Notes: a model not told the origin generated them from the letters alone. DNA of 64,000 bases from Pleurocapsales cyanobacterium LEGE 06147 (GCA_015207585.1 JADEWQ010000008.1:1-64000), one strand, 5' to 3'. Shown: positions 52,427-61,197, counted from the stretch's first letter. Translations and numbers: made by a program.

Positions 52427-53332
52427 TTATAATTGCTGATTTACCGTATTAAGTTGACCGCCAAACTTACGTAATTCATATAGTTTAACGCCGATTTGAT
52501 ATTCATACTGACTTAAAAGACGAGCATAAATATATCCAGGTATGCCATCTAAGAAGCCGAGGCGAATAAAATAAAACAGAATAAATCTTAGTGTGGGTTT
52601 AAAAGGTAATCTAATCCAAATTTTTTTCAAGAAACGCTTGCGCTGAACTGCATCGCCAAATAAATTAGCACCAATCGTCCCACTATCATTTTTGCCAGTA
52701 AGAAGATTGTAGTAAACACGAGCTTCCCAATTAGAGTAGCGATTGTGCCTGGCTAACCATTGATAAATGTCACGGAAGTCAATATGCAGCATGTCTTCTT
52801 TAAGATAGCCAATTTTTCCTTTTAAAATGACATGTTCGTGGACTTCGTTATCACCGGTATTGGTTATATCTTCCGTGTTTAAGTTTTCGTAGCGACCTGA
52901 TTTATGCTTAAACAAACGCAAATTCCAATCGGGATATTTACCACCAAAACGAATCCATTTACCCAAAAAAAATACTTTTCGATTGAGATAATAACCGTCG
53001 TATTCCGGATTTTCAATTGCTGTAGCAATTTCATCCCATAACTGCGGTGTAATGCGCTCGTCGCAATCAACAATTAAAACCCATTCATTACGAAACGGTA
53101 AATTTTCAAGCGACCAATTTTTTTTCTTCGGCCAACGACCGTTAAAATAAAATTGAACTACATTGGCACCGTAGTTTTTAGCAATTTCTACAGAGCGGTC
53201 TTCGCTTTGAGAATCGACCACAAAAACTTCATCGGCACGAGCAACGCTTTCTAAACAAGCTGGTAAATTTAGTTCCTCATTTTTACCAGGAATGAGAACA
53301 GAGACAGGAATTTTGTTTGACCGATCCGTCAT
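52427..53332 (-). CDS. Family 2 glycosyltransferase (LPS/EPS type)
   Basis: 301 residues. A GT-A domain spans 8-230: VSVLIPGKNEELNLPACLES, DEVFVVDSQSEDRSVEIAKN, WVLIVDCDERITPQLWDEIA (DCD metal site) and FRFGGKYPDWNLRLFKHKSG. The pattern resembles WaaE/KdtX-like transferases. The C-terminal region (FKPTLRFILFYFIRLGFLDG) could be an amphipathic or membrane-associated helix pair. Together with the following acetyltransferase it probably acts in surface polysaccharide synthesis. Confidence 0.87.
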   Translation of the reverse strand: MTDRSNKIPVSVLIPGKNEELNLPACLESVARADEVFVVDSQSEDRSVEIAKNYGANVVQFYFNGRWPKKKNWSLENLPFRNEWVLIVDCDERITPQLWDEIATAIENPEYDGYYLNRKVFFLGKWIRFGGKYPDWNLRLFKHKSGRYENLNTEDITNTGDNEVHEHVILKGKIGYLKEDMLHIDFRDIYQWLARHNRYSNWEARVYYNLLTGKNDSGTIGANLFGDAVQRKRFLKKIWIRLPFKPTLRFILFYFIRLGFLDGIPGYIYARLLSQYEYQIGVKLYELRKFGGQLNTVNQQL

Positions 53333-53467
53333 GTTTATCTAGCTATCTTTAAATAAAATATTGGCTTGGATTTTTTTGTAAATTTCAGAATTATTCCCTG
53401 TATTACACAACAAGGTTAACATCGACTTAGAAAAAAGAACATAATTTGGATCGCCCTTGCTTTTGTT

Positions 53468-54037
53468 ATGAATTCCATCCAGACAAATTCTAAGCAAATT
53501 ACTCTCGTAACCGGGGCAGCGCGTTCTGGGAAAAGCGAATGGGCGGAGATGCTTGCCGGGCAAACGGGTAAAGCGATAATCTATATAGCAACTGCATTGG
53601 TAGATCCTAGCGATCGCGAATGGCAAGCAAGAATTGCTCGACACCAACAAAGAAGACCTTCCCATTGGCAGACTTTATCTTTACCAACAGAAATAGCCCC
53701 AACTATTACCAAGGCTCTGGCTTCTCATTGTCTGCTGATTGATTCTCTGGGAACTTGGGTGGCTAATTTGCTCGATCTAGAAGAAAGTTTGTGGCAAAAA
53801 ACTACCGATAATCTCATTACCAGTCTTGAGCTAACTGCAGCAGATGTAATTTTAGTAGGAGAAGAAACAGGCTGGGGAGTGGTTCCTGCTTATGAATCGG
53901 GAAGGATCTTTCGCGATCGCTTGGGTTATTTACTCCGACAAATCGGTTCTAGGGCAGATGCGGTCTATCTCGTTGCTGGCGGTCATGTTCTCGATCTGAA
54001 AGCTTTGGGACAACCTTTAAGAAATTCTGAAATTTAA
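53468..54037 (+). CDS. cobU: Adenosylcobinamide kinase/guanylyltransferase
   Basis: 189 residues. The P-loop VTGAARSGKSEWAEMLAG (GAARSGKS at about 15-22), IYIATALVDPSDREWQARIA with RHQQRRPSHWQT (the guanylylated His region), and ILVGEETGWGVVPAYESGRI are family signatures. CobU phosphorylates and guanylylates adenosylcobinamide in late B12 synthesis. ATG start at 53468, divergent from GT2. The cobA-hemD fusion elsewhere in the window serves the same pathway earlier. Confidence 0.93.
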   Translation: MNSIQTNSKQITLVTGAARSGKSEWAEMLAGQTGKAIIYIATALVDPSDREWQARIARHQQRRPSHWQTLSLPTEIAPTITKALASHCLLIDSLGTWVANLLDLEESLWQKTTDNLITSLELTAADVILVGEETGWGVVPAYESGRIFRDRLGYLLRQIGSRADAVYLVAGGHVLDLKALGQPLRNSEI

Positions 54038-54173
54038 TTGCTCGACCCCGTATAAAGCGGCAAAAAATAGATAAATCGCAATAGTATAGTTGTAGTAAGT
54101 AATAGTTGATAACTAGCTACTAGGATCGATTATTCAATTATCAAAAAAAAGTTGACAATTGTAAGTTATTAAT

Positions 54174-54596
54174 ATGGCATCAGAGCAACAGGTTAAAGAA
54201 TATCTTGCTTTTTGGTTTCAGCTAGGTAAAAAAGTGCTGTTGCATAATGGTCGAGAAATTATTTTACCTCAGCCCGTATTTGAGGGCGATCGCTACTCTC
54301 CACAATTTGAAAATTGCTGGCAAAAAATTTTAGCTAAAGAAGGTAAAAATTGTTATCTAGAAGGTACAGATCAAACCATCGAACAGTTACTCGATTCTAC
54401 TTGGGACATAACTTCTTGCGCTAGATGCGGGATGCCCGTACCCACAGTAGCTATAGGCGTGCAACCTTTAAGTTGTCCTTGCAACGACCTGAATAATTGG
54501 CCTAACTCCGAACTCCCGACACCGCGATCGGCGGTAAACAGCCAAGCTCATTTGGGAAGAATTCAAGATCGTTTGATAGGAAACAGAGAACCGTGA
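54174..54596 (+). CDS. Conserved cyanobacterial hypothetical protein
   Basis: 140 residues. The N-terminal half (QQVKEYLAFWFQLGKKVLLH, QPVFEGDRYSPQFENCWQKI) and a cysteine pair-rich middle (SCARCGMPVPTVAIGVQPLS, then CPCND) look like a small zinc-binding protein; the CxxC...CxC spacing would allow one Zn site. Function unknown. Same strand as cobU, gap 136 bp. Confidence 0.7.
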   Translation: MASEQQVKEYLAFWFQLGKKVLLHNGREIILPQPVFEGDRYSPQFENCWQKILAKEGKNCYLEGTDQTIEQLLDSTWDITSCARCGMPVPTVAIGVQPLSCPCNDLNNWPNSELPTPRSAVNSQAHLGRIQDRLIGNREP

Positions 54597-54697
54597 GTTA
54601 ACTTAAATTCGACGCTCGTCAAAAAATAACCTTACCACTACTTAAAGCTGTTTGTGGATCTAAGAAGACGAAGTCCAGAAGTAGATTGTTAACAACC

Positions 54698-55924
54698 TCA
54701 CTCGTGCAGTAGCAGTAAATCTGGCATCTGAAATAACGATTGATAAACCAGTACTGCACCACCAATCGCCGCAGAATCTTTTCCAAATCTGCAAATTCCT
54801 AACCGGAATCGAGCTGTATTGTCAAAGCCATACCCACTTCCGTCGGGTAAGCAACTTTGCAGCATCTGATCCAACTGGTCTTGCACGTAAGGCACCAATA
54901 CTTTCAGTTGTCCTCCAAATACAATCCGTTCCGGGTTAAGCACACCAACCAATCCTCGTACACCCCAACCCAGATACTTTCCCCATTGTTTCACAACCGC
55001 TTGAGCGATCGCATCTGCTTGTTCCAACCGAGACAGCAGTGTATCAAGGTCGATAAATTCTCCACTGTGTTGATGATAGGCATTCAACAACCCAACCTTG
55101 CTGCACAAGGCTTCCAAGGTTCCAGGACGCTCTCCTGCCGATACATTTACACTATGCGGGTCAATCATGAGTTCACGAACTTCGCTGGCAGTGCCTCCGG
55201 CTCCTCGCAACAAACGATTATTAATTATGACTCCAGCTCCAACTCCGACATCCAGCAACAGATACAGTAAACTATGGCTGGGCATCGATCCACTCAAATA
55301 CATCTCGACAAGTGCTCCTGCATTCGCATCATTTTCAACAAACAACGACACATCAAGATGAAGATCCAAATAGGTTCGCAAGTCTACATTTTTCCAATGC
55401 AGTCTAGGAGCACAAAGAACGATGCCTTCTCGGTTTAAGGTGCCTGGAATCGTAATGCCAATTCCCTGATATTTCGCTTTACTTTGGGCATTTGCCTGCC
55501 AGATGTGTTGAATCAATTCAATTAATTGCTGGGTAACGGTTGCTGGATTGGTGTCTGCGGTCATGGGTGCCTGTACTCGACGAGTGACTTGTGCTGCAAA
55601 ATTCAGTTCCACAACGCGGATTTCTTCAACTTTAATTGCAACCCCAATAAAGAAGGCTCCGTCTGGATCGAGTTCTAACTCTACCCCAGGACGCCCTCCT
55701 TCTTTTCTGGATGCAGTTTCTTGTCCTTCTCGCAGCAGTCCAGCTTTAATTAGTTCTGCGGTAATGACGGTGACTGTCGAGCGAGTCAAACCTGTTCGCC
55801 GAGCAATCTGGGCGCGGGTGAGACGAGGATTATAGCGTAGCAAGCTCAGAATCCGAGCGAAGTTGATTTGCTTAAGTAAACTCGCATCAGTAGTCAATCT
55901 TTTCTTGTTGATATTTGTTTTCAT
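54698..55924 (-). CDS. ROK-family transcriptional regulator
   Basis: 408 residues. Residues 18-75 are a MarR/XylR-like winged helix (FARILSLLRYNPRLTRAQIA, RRTGLTRSTVTVITAELIKA). The ROK domain follows, with GIGITIPGTLNREGIVLC, FVENDANAGALVEMYLSGSM and LLDVGVGAGVIINNRLLRGA. The zinc motif CxCGxxGCLE is not kept (VSAGERPGTLEA), so sugar-kinase activity is doubtful and a NagC/XylR-type sugar-responsive repressor is more likely. A perfect dyad lies in the promoter region between this gene and the divergent one. Confidence 0.88.
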   Translation of the reverse strand: MKTNINKKRLTTDASLLKQINFARILSLLRYNPRLTRAQIARRTGLTRSTVTVITAELIKAGLLREGQETASRKEGGRPGVELELDPDGAFFIGVAIKVEEIRVVELNFAAQVTRRVQAPMTADTNPATVTQQLIELIQHIWQANAQSKAKYQGIGITIPGTLNREGIVLCAPRLHWKNVDLRTYLDLHLDVSLFVENDANAGALVEMYLSGSMPSHSLLYLLLDVGVGAGVIINNRLLRGAGGTASEVRELMIDPHSVNVSAGERPGTLEALCSKVGLLNAYHQHSGEFIDLDTLLSRLEQADAIAQAVVKQWGKYLGWGVRGLVGVLNPERIVFGGQLKVLVPYVQDQLDQMLQSCLPDGSGYGFDNTARFRLGICRFGKDSAAIGGAVLVYQSLFQMPDLLLLHE

Positions 55925-55985
55925 TTGTTTTCATAAGAAACTATCCCTCGCCTAGTTTGTTTTAATGAAAAACTATTATATGTTA

Positions 55986-56004
55986 GTTTGTTTGCTAAAC
56001 AAAC
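55986..56004. promoter_or_regulatory. Candidate ROK-regulator operator
   Basis: GTTTGTTT-gct-AAACAAAC, perfect 8-bp arms, in the 119-bp gap between the divergent ROK gene and the 56044 gene. A partial half-site TTTGTTTT recurs at about 55918-55932 near the ROK start. Autoregulation and control of the rightward genes are plausible. Confidence 0.55.
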
Positions 56005-56043
56005 AAATTAAGGTGGGATTGTAGCGTTAATGAGGTCTTAATT

Positions 56044-56355
56044 ATGCAGACCTTCCAACAGCAACATCACAACGAAAAGCTTGAACAACTTCCTCCCCAG
56101 GACCATGATTTAGCCAGTTCAAAGCTATGGTGGCTCTGGCAGACTTTTTTAGATTTCTGGTGTTCACCCTCTGGAGAACCTCGAATCTGGCAAAGAACCG
56201 ATCGCTTTGGCAACCCATACTGGCGAGTTTATGACCCGGTGAGCGATCGCACTATCCGCTTCAACGACAAACAAGAAGTGATGATATGGCTGGATGAACG
56301 GCACTATCACAGAGCACATTCCAATCTTTGGGTCTTTGGGACATCAGTTAATTAG
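56044..56355 (+). CDS. Conserved hypothetical protein
   Basis: 103 residues. The segment GEPRIWQRTDRFGNPYWRVY followed by DPVSDRTIRFNDKQEVMIWL is well ordered and looks like a small beta-rich domain seen in other cyanobacterial hypothetical proteins. No transmembrane helix is convincing despite the aromatic stretch WWLWQTFLDFW. It shares its promoter region with the divergent ROK regulator and may be cotranscribed with the DJ-1-like gene 71 bp downstream. Confidence 0.68.
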   Translation: MQTFQQQHHNEKLEQLPPQDHDLASSKLWWLWQTFLDFWCSPSGEPRIWQRTDRFGNPYWRVYDPVSDRTIRFNDKQEVMIWLDERHYHRAHSNLWVFGTSVN

Positions 56356-56426
56356 CTCCGATCGGTCAACAATTCAATCCGTGCAATGGAAAAACAAACG
56401 GATTCATCTTTTGAAAGAAAATACAC

Positions 56427-57338
56427 ATGAAAGGCATGAAAAATATACTTATCTCTCTATTCTCACGCGCTCTTGTGAGCCTACCAGAGCAACCCTCCCC
56501 TACTGCAAGGAGCATGGGTCGTGTGCTCATGGTGGTTTCCAACACCAACACATTGCAACTCAAAGATAACCGAGTTGTTTCTACAGGCTACTATTTGAAT
56601 GAACTCACTGTACCAGCCCAGTACTTGCTTGAAGCCGGTTATGAAGTCGTCGTTGCAACTCCTAGTGGCAAGAAACCAGTCATAGACGCGCATTCCAATA
56701 ATATGTCCTTTTTCGGCTATGACCAAGCCGCTTGGCAACGCGCACTCACATTTGTTGACACCTATCCCAGTTTGCAGAACCCCAAGACGTTGAAAACAGT
56801 GGTATCGGAAGGATTGGAGCGCTACCTCGGCGTTTACGTTCCCGGTGATCGTGCAGCGATGAACGACTTGATGCAGGATGCTGATTTCGGGCAGATACTA
56901 GAATATTTACATCAGAAATCCCAGCCGACCGCTTTCCCGGGTCACGGGTCAGTTGCAATGTTGACCACTTTGCCAAATGCTGTTGCTTACCGAAAAGCTC
57001 TGGTGGATGGCGATGAAGAGACTGCGAAGACTGCCTCTGTCGATTGGCAATATGCTGGCTATCGCATGACGAGCTTTTCCAATGAAGAAGAGTATGTGGT
57101 TGAAAGCGAGATTTTCAAAGGTCAAGTACCGTTCTACGTCGCCGATGCCCTTAAAAGTTTGGGAGGTCGTGTCGAGCATGGGCCGAGCTACCGGAGCTTT
57201 GTTGTACATAACAGGGAACTGCTCGCTGGTCAGAATCCCTCTTCAGCTCGTGCGATCGCTCAAGAGTTCGTTGAAGCTCTCGACGAGGCGCGGGTCATGC
57301 CAACTTGGGTGAGAAAATATTGCTTGGGACATGCTTAA
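56427..57338 (+). CDS. DJ-1/PfpI (Hsp31-like) superfamily protein lacking the nucleophile cysteine
   Basis: 303 residues; the ATG at 56514 is an alternative start that would put the conserved strand MGRVLMVVSNTN first. The fold is clear: TGYYLNELTVPAQYLLEAGY, EVVVATPSGKKPVIDAHS, GVYVPGDRAAMNDLMQDADF, and a C-terminal VVHNRELLAGQNPSSARAIA. The nucleophile elbow, normally CHG after the alpha/beta core (LCHGP), reads TAFPGHGSVAML, so the Cys is Gly. Family members act as glyoxalases, deglycases or chaperones through that Cys; this one should differ. The N-terminal extension is not a clear signal peptide. Confidence 0.82.
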   Translation: MKGMKNILISLFSRALVSLPEQPSPTARSMGRVLMVVSNTNTLQLKDNRVVSTGYYLNELTVPAQYLLEAGYEVVVATPSGKKPVIDAHSNNMSFFGYDQAAWQRALTFVDTYPSLQNPKTLKTVVSEGLERYLGVYVPGDRAAMNDLMQDADFGQILEYLHQKSQPTAFPGHGSVAMLTTLPNAVAYRKALVDGDEETAKTASVDWQYAGYRMTSFSNEEEYVVESEIFKGQVPFYVADALKSLGGRVEHGPSYRSFVVHNRELLAGQNPSSARAIAQEFVEALDEARVMPTWVRKYCLGHA

Positions 57339-57376
57339 TGTAAATTTATCACTCACGTTGAGTTGGCATTAAGCTC

Positions 57377-57401
57377 ATCCCCCGCAACAAAAACGGGGGA
57401 T
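57377..57401 (+). terminator. Intrinsic terminator after the DJ-1-like gene
   Basis: ATCCCCCG (57377-57384) and CGGGGGAT (57394-57401) form a perfect GC-rich stem with a 9-base A-rich loop, followed by TTCGCATTATTTG. It lies 39 bp after the stop and 66 bp before the convergent DUF1517 stop, so it could serve both. Confidence 0.75.
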
Positions 57402-57466
57402 TTCGCATTATTTGTCATTAGTTATTGGGACAAAGGCAAATGACAACGCTACCTCAGCCACTATAG

Positions 57467-58426
57467 TTAGACTAACTTGAGATTGGGATAGTAAGTCAGA
57501 ATATCGTTAGTGCTAAGAGTATCGCCTTCTGCTTGAGGAGTCCAGAGAACTTCTACGGCAAGGAGGCGATCGCTGCCTATACTACCTATCTGTTGTAGTG
57601 CTCGACGCAAGTCTTCAGAATCATTAATTTGGGATAATTCCAACCTGCCTTCTACACCGACAATAATGGTAGCAATAATATATTCTCCCGAATCTTGCTG
57701 CAGTCTTTCAGCTAATTCGCCACCACCGGAAGGTAATGCTTCTCTATTACCCTGTCTCAAAACATTATCAACATTGGAGAGAGTTTCTTCTGTAAACTTA
57801 CTGCGTTCGGTTAGAGCTAACTGGTTAAATTTTGCCTCCGCCGCATCTAATCCTGCTTTTTGCGATTCTGCCGAGCCATATACCCAATACTCGGGGTGAC
57901 GCAGCAAAGCTAAAGTTGCTTCTTGTAAAACCATCGCCCGACCACTTGCCGAACTAGTATCGGCAGTCCGAGCTAGTCGATCCAATTCCTGCTGTAGTTC
58001 CCGAGCGCTAGAGAGCAAGCCTACTTGTACTTGAGCGACAGAAACTGTAGGATTGCTAGTATAGCCTACATCGCCGCTAACTCCACTATTGCGAAAACTT
58101 CTGACGAGGAAGTTGGCAATGGCAATAAAGATCAGGATAGAAAATAAACCGCCAAAGCCACCAATACCAAAGAAAGGAATCAGAAAGGGAAAACCAAATC
58201 CGCCGCCACCGGGATAGCCATAGCCAGGAGTAGAGCGATAACCACCACTGGGTGGGGAGTATGTGCGACTGGGAGCGCGGAATGAACCACCACCAATTCT
58301 CCCACCAGTGCGAGCAGCTAAGGCATCGTGAGCGTTACCTAGTAAAAGAATAGCTACCAAACCGAGCATTAACAAAGATTTAAACCAAATTTTCTTATTA
58401 GATAAGATTTTGTTTTTCATGGTCAT
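57467..58426 (-). CDS. DUF1517-family membrane protein
   Basis: 319 residues. A signal or anchor (FKSLLMLGLVAILLLGNAHD) is followed by a Gly/Pro/Tyr-rich spacer (YSPPSGGYRSTPGYGYPGG), a second hydrophobic segment (GFPFLIPFFGIGGFGGLFSI) and the DUF1517 domain (VAQVQVGLLSSARELQQELD, LLRHPEYWVYGSAESQKAG, EYIIATIIVGVEGRLELSQI). The family is shared by cyanobacteria and plastids; function not established. The ATG at 58426 is preceded by a repeat-like leader. Confidence 0.87.
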   Translation of the reverse strand: MTMKNKILSNKKIWFKSLLMLGLVAILLLGNAHDALAARTGGRIGGGSFRAPSRTYSPPSGGYRSTPGYGYPGGGGFGFPFLIPFFGIGGFGGLFSILIFIAIANFLVRSFRNSGVSGDVGYTSNPTVSVAQVQVGLLSSARELQQELDRLARTADTSSASGRAMVLQEATLALLRHPEYWVYGSAESQKAGLDAAEAKFNQLALTERSKFTEETLSNVDNVLRQGNREALPSGGGELAERLQQDSGEYIIATIIVGVEGRLELSQINDSEDLRRALQQIGSIGSDRLLAVEVLWTPQAEGDTLSTNDILTYYPNLKLV

Positions 58427-58488
58427 TATTATTGATCAGAATATTTACTACTAACTGATGACTGTTAACTGGTAACTGTTAACTGAAA

Positions 58489-58761
58489 TTATCCTCCACC
58501 TACAATCGTAACTATTTCTAAGCGATCGCCATTTTCCAGTTGAGTATCTGCCCAATATTGCCGATGTAAAATTTCGCCGTTATATTCTACTGCCACTAAA
58601 CGAGGATTGAGACCCAAGCTAGTCAATAATTCGGGTAAATTAATCGGTGATGTAGAATAATGAGTTTCGCCATTAACTTGCAGGGTAATCTGAGTATGTT
58701 GAGGGCGGGAAATTTTGTCCTGCGCAGGAAGCGCAGTATTTTCACTAGTTGTCTCAAACAT
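58489..58761 (-). CDS. thiS: Sulfur carrier protein ThiS
   Basis: 90 residues. After a 25-residue extension comes the ubiquitin-like ThiS fold (ITLQVNGETHYSTSPINLPE, LLTSLGLNPRLVAVEYNGEI) ending in the required diglycine (RLEIVTIVGGG). The C-terminal Gly is thiocarboxylated and donates sulfur to the thiazole of thiamine. It starts 14 bp after the thiE stop on the same strand, an operon. The adjacent thiG is not in the window. Confidence 0.93.
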   Translation of the reverse strand: MFETTSENTALPAQDKISRPQHTQITLQVNGETHYSTSPINLPELLTSLGLNPRLVAVEYNGEILHRQYWADTQLENGDRLEIVTIVGGG

Positions 58762-58775
58762 TAATTTAACTGGTT

Positions 58776-59810
58776 TTAGGAAATTAAATGAAGCAACTGT
58801 TGCTGTCTGGTCAGTCTAGCCAGAAAGCTTTGAGTGACCGAGCCAGGTCGTTCTGCTTGCATGATAGCGCGAACGACTGCCACCCGTTGTACTCCTGTGG
58901 CGAGAATTTCATCGAGATTATCCAAATCAATTCCACCAATGGCAAACCAAGGAATGGGACAGTTAGCTACTGCATAACGCACATAATCCAATCCCGCTAT
59001 CGCTTTTCCTGGTTTAGTAGAAGTTTGATACACCGGACCGACACCAATATAATCTGCACCTTCTGCGATCGCCTTAGCCATTTCTTCCTTATTGTTCGTC
59101 GAACGACCGATTATTTTGTGAGGACCCAGAATTTGTCTTGCCAGAGCAATAGGAAAATCCTGCTGTCCGAGATGAACTCCATCGGCATTTACCGCAACCG
59201 CTACATCCACTCGATCGTTGACGATCAACAAGGCTCCATATTTATGGCACAATTGACACAATTGCTGCGCTCTTGCCAAACGAACGAGATCGTCAGCTTC
59301 TTTGTCACGATACTGCACTAAAGTTAATCCTTCTTGTAATGCCGCTTCTACTACAGCCAATAATTGTTCGCAGGGAGAAGTTATTAAATAAAGGTAGGCA
59401 TTTTGTAATTGTCGACAACGGTAATCGAGCAATAAATTACTTTCGAGAGTATAGACGCGATAGCGCATTTGCTTGCAGCCTGTGCTCATTTGAGGTTGGT
59501 AAAGCTTGCTATACTCTTCTAGTACCCTCAGTGCTTCTTGAGTGCGGCATAAATTCGCTTGTAATATTTGCTCGATATTACTCCGCCGCTCTTCTTGAGG
59601 ATGAGATAATGCCGTTCCTACATCTCCAGGAGTATCTCTAGCTTGACGCACTTCTCTAGTATGCCACATAGCCAGTTCTTGTCGCATGTGCTTGCATTCT
59701 TCTGCCCACTGCTGGCGATCGAGACCGAAACGACACCACTCCTCAATGATGCGTAGTCCTTCCCTCGCTCTATCCAAGTTAGCATCTAAAATCCGATAGA
59801 TTGCCCTTTG
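58776..59810 (-). CDS. thiE: Thiamine-phosphate synthase with N-terminal extension
   Basis: 344 residues from the ATG at 59810 (MQRAIYRILDANLDRAREGL); the frame opens at 59882 but those codons are not conserved-looking. Residues 1-135 are the helical ThiD2-like extension typical of cyanobacterial ThiE (RIIEEWCRFGLDRQQW, EVRQARDTPGDVGT). The TIM barrel follows: LVQYRDKEADDLVRLARAQQ, LIVNDRVDVAVAVNADGVHL, IGRSTNNKEEMAKAIAEGAD and GPVYQTSTKPG. It joins the pyrimidine and thiazole moieties. Cotranscribed with thiS. No TPP riboswitch was recognised upstream. Confidence 0.93.
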   Translation of the reverse strand, partial: QRAIYRILDANLDRAREGLRIIEEWCRFGLDRQQWAEECKHMRQELAMWHTREVRQARDTPGDVGTALSHPQEERRSNIEQILQANLCRTQEALRVLEEYSKLYQPQMSTGCKQMRYRVYTLESNLLLDYRCRQLQNAYLYLITSPCEQLLAVVEAALQEGLTLVQYRDKEADDLVRLARAQQLCQLCHKYGALLIVNDRVDVAVAVNADGVHLGQQDFPIALARQILGPHKIIGRSTNNKEEMAKAIAEGADYIGVGPVYQTSTKPGKAIAGLDYVRYAVANCPIPWFAIGGIDLDNLDEILATGVQRVAVVRAIMQAERPGSVTQSFLARLTRQQQLLHLIS

Positions 59811-59975
59811 CATAATATATAGTTTTTGGTAGTACTTGACTTTAATGACATTTTCTCGAACAAAGAGCGATCGCAAAAGCATCTGTTTCGCAGTGCGTAT
59901 TTTTGCTAAAATATTTTTTCGAAAATGTAAAGAAACAATAGCTGTTATCCAGATTGAGAACCGAGCTGGAAAAGT

Positions 59976-60854
59976 TTAGTTAGTCGCATTTTTGGGCTCG
60001 ATGGTCAGCACTGCAGGAACTTGGCGCACGTGCTTTTCTAGCGGTTTTACTTTTTCGACTATTTTGATAAATTCTTGATAATTGGGAACTCCTGCACCAG
60101 GAACATAACCTGCATCGCCAATAATATCCGAGGGAGCTTCGTTCATAGCATTTTTGATATTTTCTTGCTGATTTCGTTCTACTGTAGGAGCGAGTAGCAC
60201 TAATCCTGCAGGAATCCAGCGACTTTTGTGCAACACCCGAAATTGAGTAGGAACAAATTCTTTTCGATAACGTTCAAACTCATTTTCTGATAAAGCTCCA
60301 GCTTCCACCTCTCCTTTACTAAGCCATTCCAATACTTTTTTGGGAGTGGGTGCAAAGCGAACTCGAGCTAGAGTTAAACCATAGAGGTCATACAAAGGAA
60401 GATAATATCCTGCGGCCGAACCGGGTTCTCCTAGAGCGACAGTTGTATTAGCAAGATTGGCTAAATCTTGGATTTGACTGTCTTCTCTCACTACTATGAG
60501 AGATCTTTCTAGGCTGCTGACTCCTTGGAGGGGAAAAAGAGGCTCGTAAAGCTCTTGAGAAATAGCGATCGCTGCTAAACCTGGAGGAGCGAAGGCAAGG
60601 GACCAGTTTTTTCGCCGAATTTGCTCTAAAGCTTGCAGTTCATTGTAGGCTGGTTCGAGATCGACAATCGAGCGCGTCTGTTTGGCTAGATATTGCTGCA
60701 GACGCTCGTACTTATCTACAGAGACTGTACCTTCACCGTAACTAACCACGCCGATTGTTAGCCTTTCAGGGTTAAAAGCTTCTTGAGAACTGCATCCCGA
60801 GACTAATAGTCCTATTAATAAAAAAAACTGAGTTAGTTGCCAGCGAAGCCGCAT
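59976..60854 (-). CDS. PhnD-like phosphate/phosphonate-binding lipoprotein
   Basis: 292 residues. A signal peptide with lipobox (WQLTQFFLLIGLLVSGCSS) is followed by a periplasmic-binding-protein fold of the phosphate/phosphite/phosphonate type: TIGVVSYGEGTVSVDKYERL, NWSLAFAPPGLAAIAISQEL, TVALGEPGSAAGYYLPLYDL and EAGALSENEFERYRKEF. No permease or ATPase gene is adjacent, so it is an orphan binding protein, perhaps acting with a transporter elsewhere or as a sensor partner. Confidence 0.85.
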   Translation of the reverse strand: MRLRWQLTQFFLLIGLLVSGCSSQEAFNPERLTIGVVSYGEGTVSVDKYERLQQYLAKQTRSIVDLEPAYNELQALEQIRRKNWSLAFAPPGLAAIAISQELYEPLFPLQGVSSLERSLIVVREDSQIQDLANLANTTVALGEPGSAAGYYLPLYDLYGLTLARVRFAPTPKKVLEWLSKGEVEAGALSENEFERYRKEFVPTQFRVLHKSRWIPAGLVLLAPTVERNQQENIKNAMNEAPSDIIGDAGYVPGAGVPNYQEFIKIVEKVKPLEKHVRQVPAVLTIEPKNATN

Positions 60855-60899
60855 ACTTTACATTTAATTTTCCAAAATCACAACTAGTTTATATTTTTA

Positions 60900-61156
60900 T
60901 TGTCTCTCGAAATAAAATTAATTGTGAAGAAAAATCGCTTTTTAGCTAAAACGTATTTAACAAGACAAAATTTTAGCGATCGCCACTCAGCTAGGGAAAA
61001 CCGATTCAACTGCTGTTCGGGAACCACGACTTTGGGTACGCGCAACATCTTAAAAGCTTATGCTAACTATTTAATACAGAGCAAACCAAGCAAAGTATTA
61101 GCTTGCATTTCAAGGAAGGTTATATCCTTTCCTAGCTCGATGCTAAACTTATATAG
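60900..61156. other. Non-coding leader and promoter region of hsp20
   Basis: The gap 60855-61197 contains no supportable gene; a plus frame at 60900-61163 has no protein-like pattern. A loose dyad (TTAGC...GCTAA at about 61099-61146) with an inner AAGGA/TCCTT stem may fold in the hsp20 leader. A perfect CIRCE element was not found. Confidence 0.35.
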
Positions 61157-61189
61157 TTTTTAGGATCTAAAAAGACATCAAAAAGGAGG
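61157..61189 (+). promoter_or_regulatory. hsp20 leader hairpin and strong Shine-Dalgarno
   Basis: TTTTTAG-gat-CTAAAAA (61157-61173) is a perfect AU-rich hairpin 9 bases before AAGGAGG (61183-61189), which is 8 bases from the first ATG. An upstream TCCTTT at about 61130 could pair with the AAAGGA of the Shine-Dalgarno. AU-rich leaders that mask the ribosome site act as RNA thermometers for hsp17 in Synechocystis; by analogy this may do so here. Confidence 0.5.
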
Positions 61190-61197
61190 CTAAGCAT

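Noticed and set aside
59811-59975. TPP riboswitch before thiE-thiS
   Set aside because: No conserved thi-box pieces (such as CTGAGA...ACC-GAACCTGAT-type) could be found in the short leader.
61090-61150. CIRCE element upstream of hsp20
   Set aside because: Only TTAGC...GCTAA match; the TTAGCACTC-N9-GAGTGCTAA consensus is not met.
60900-61163. 87-codon plus-strand frame upstream of hsp20
   Set aside because: No ribosome site and no recognisable pattern; it covers the hsp20 promoter and leader.
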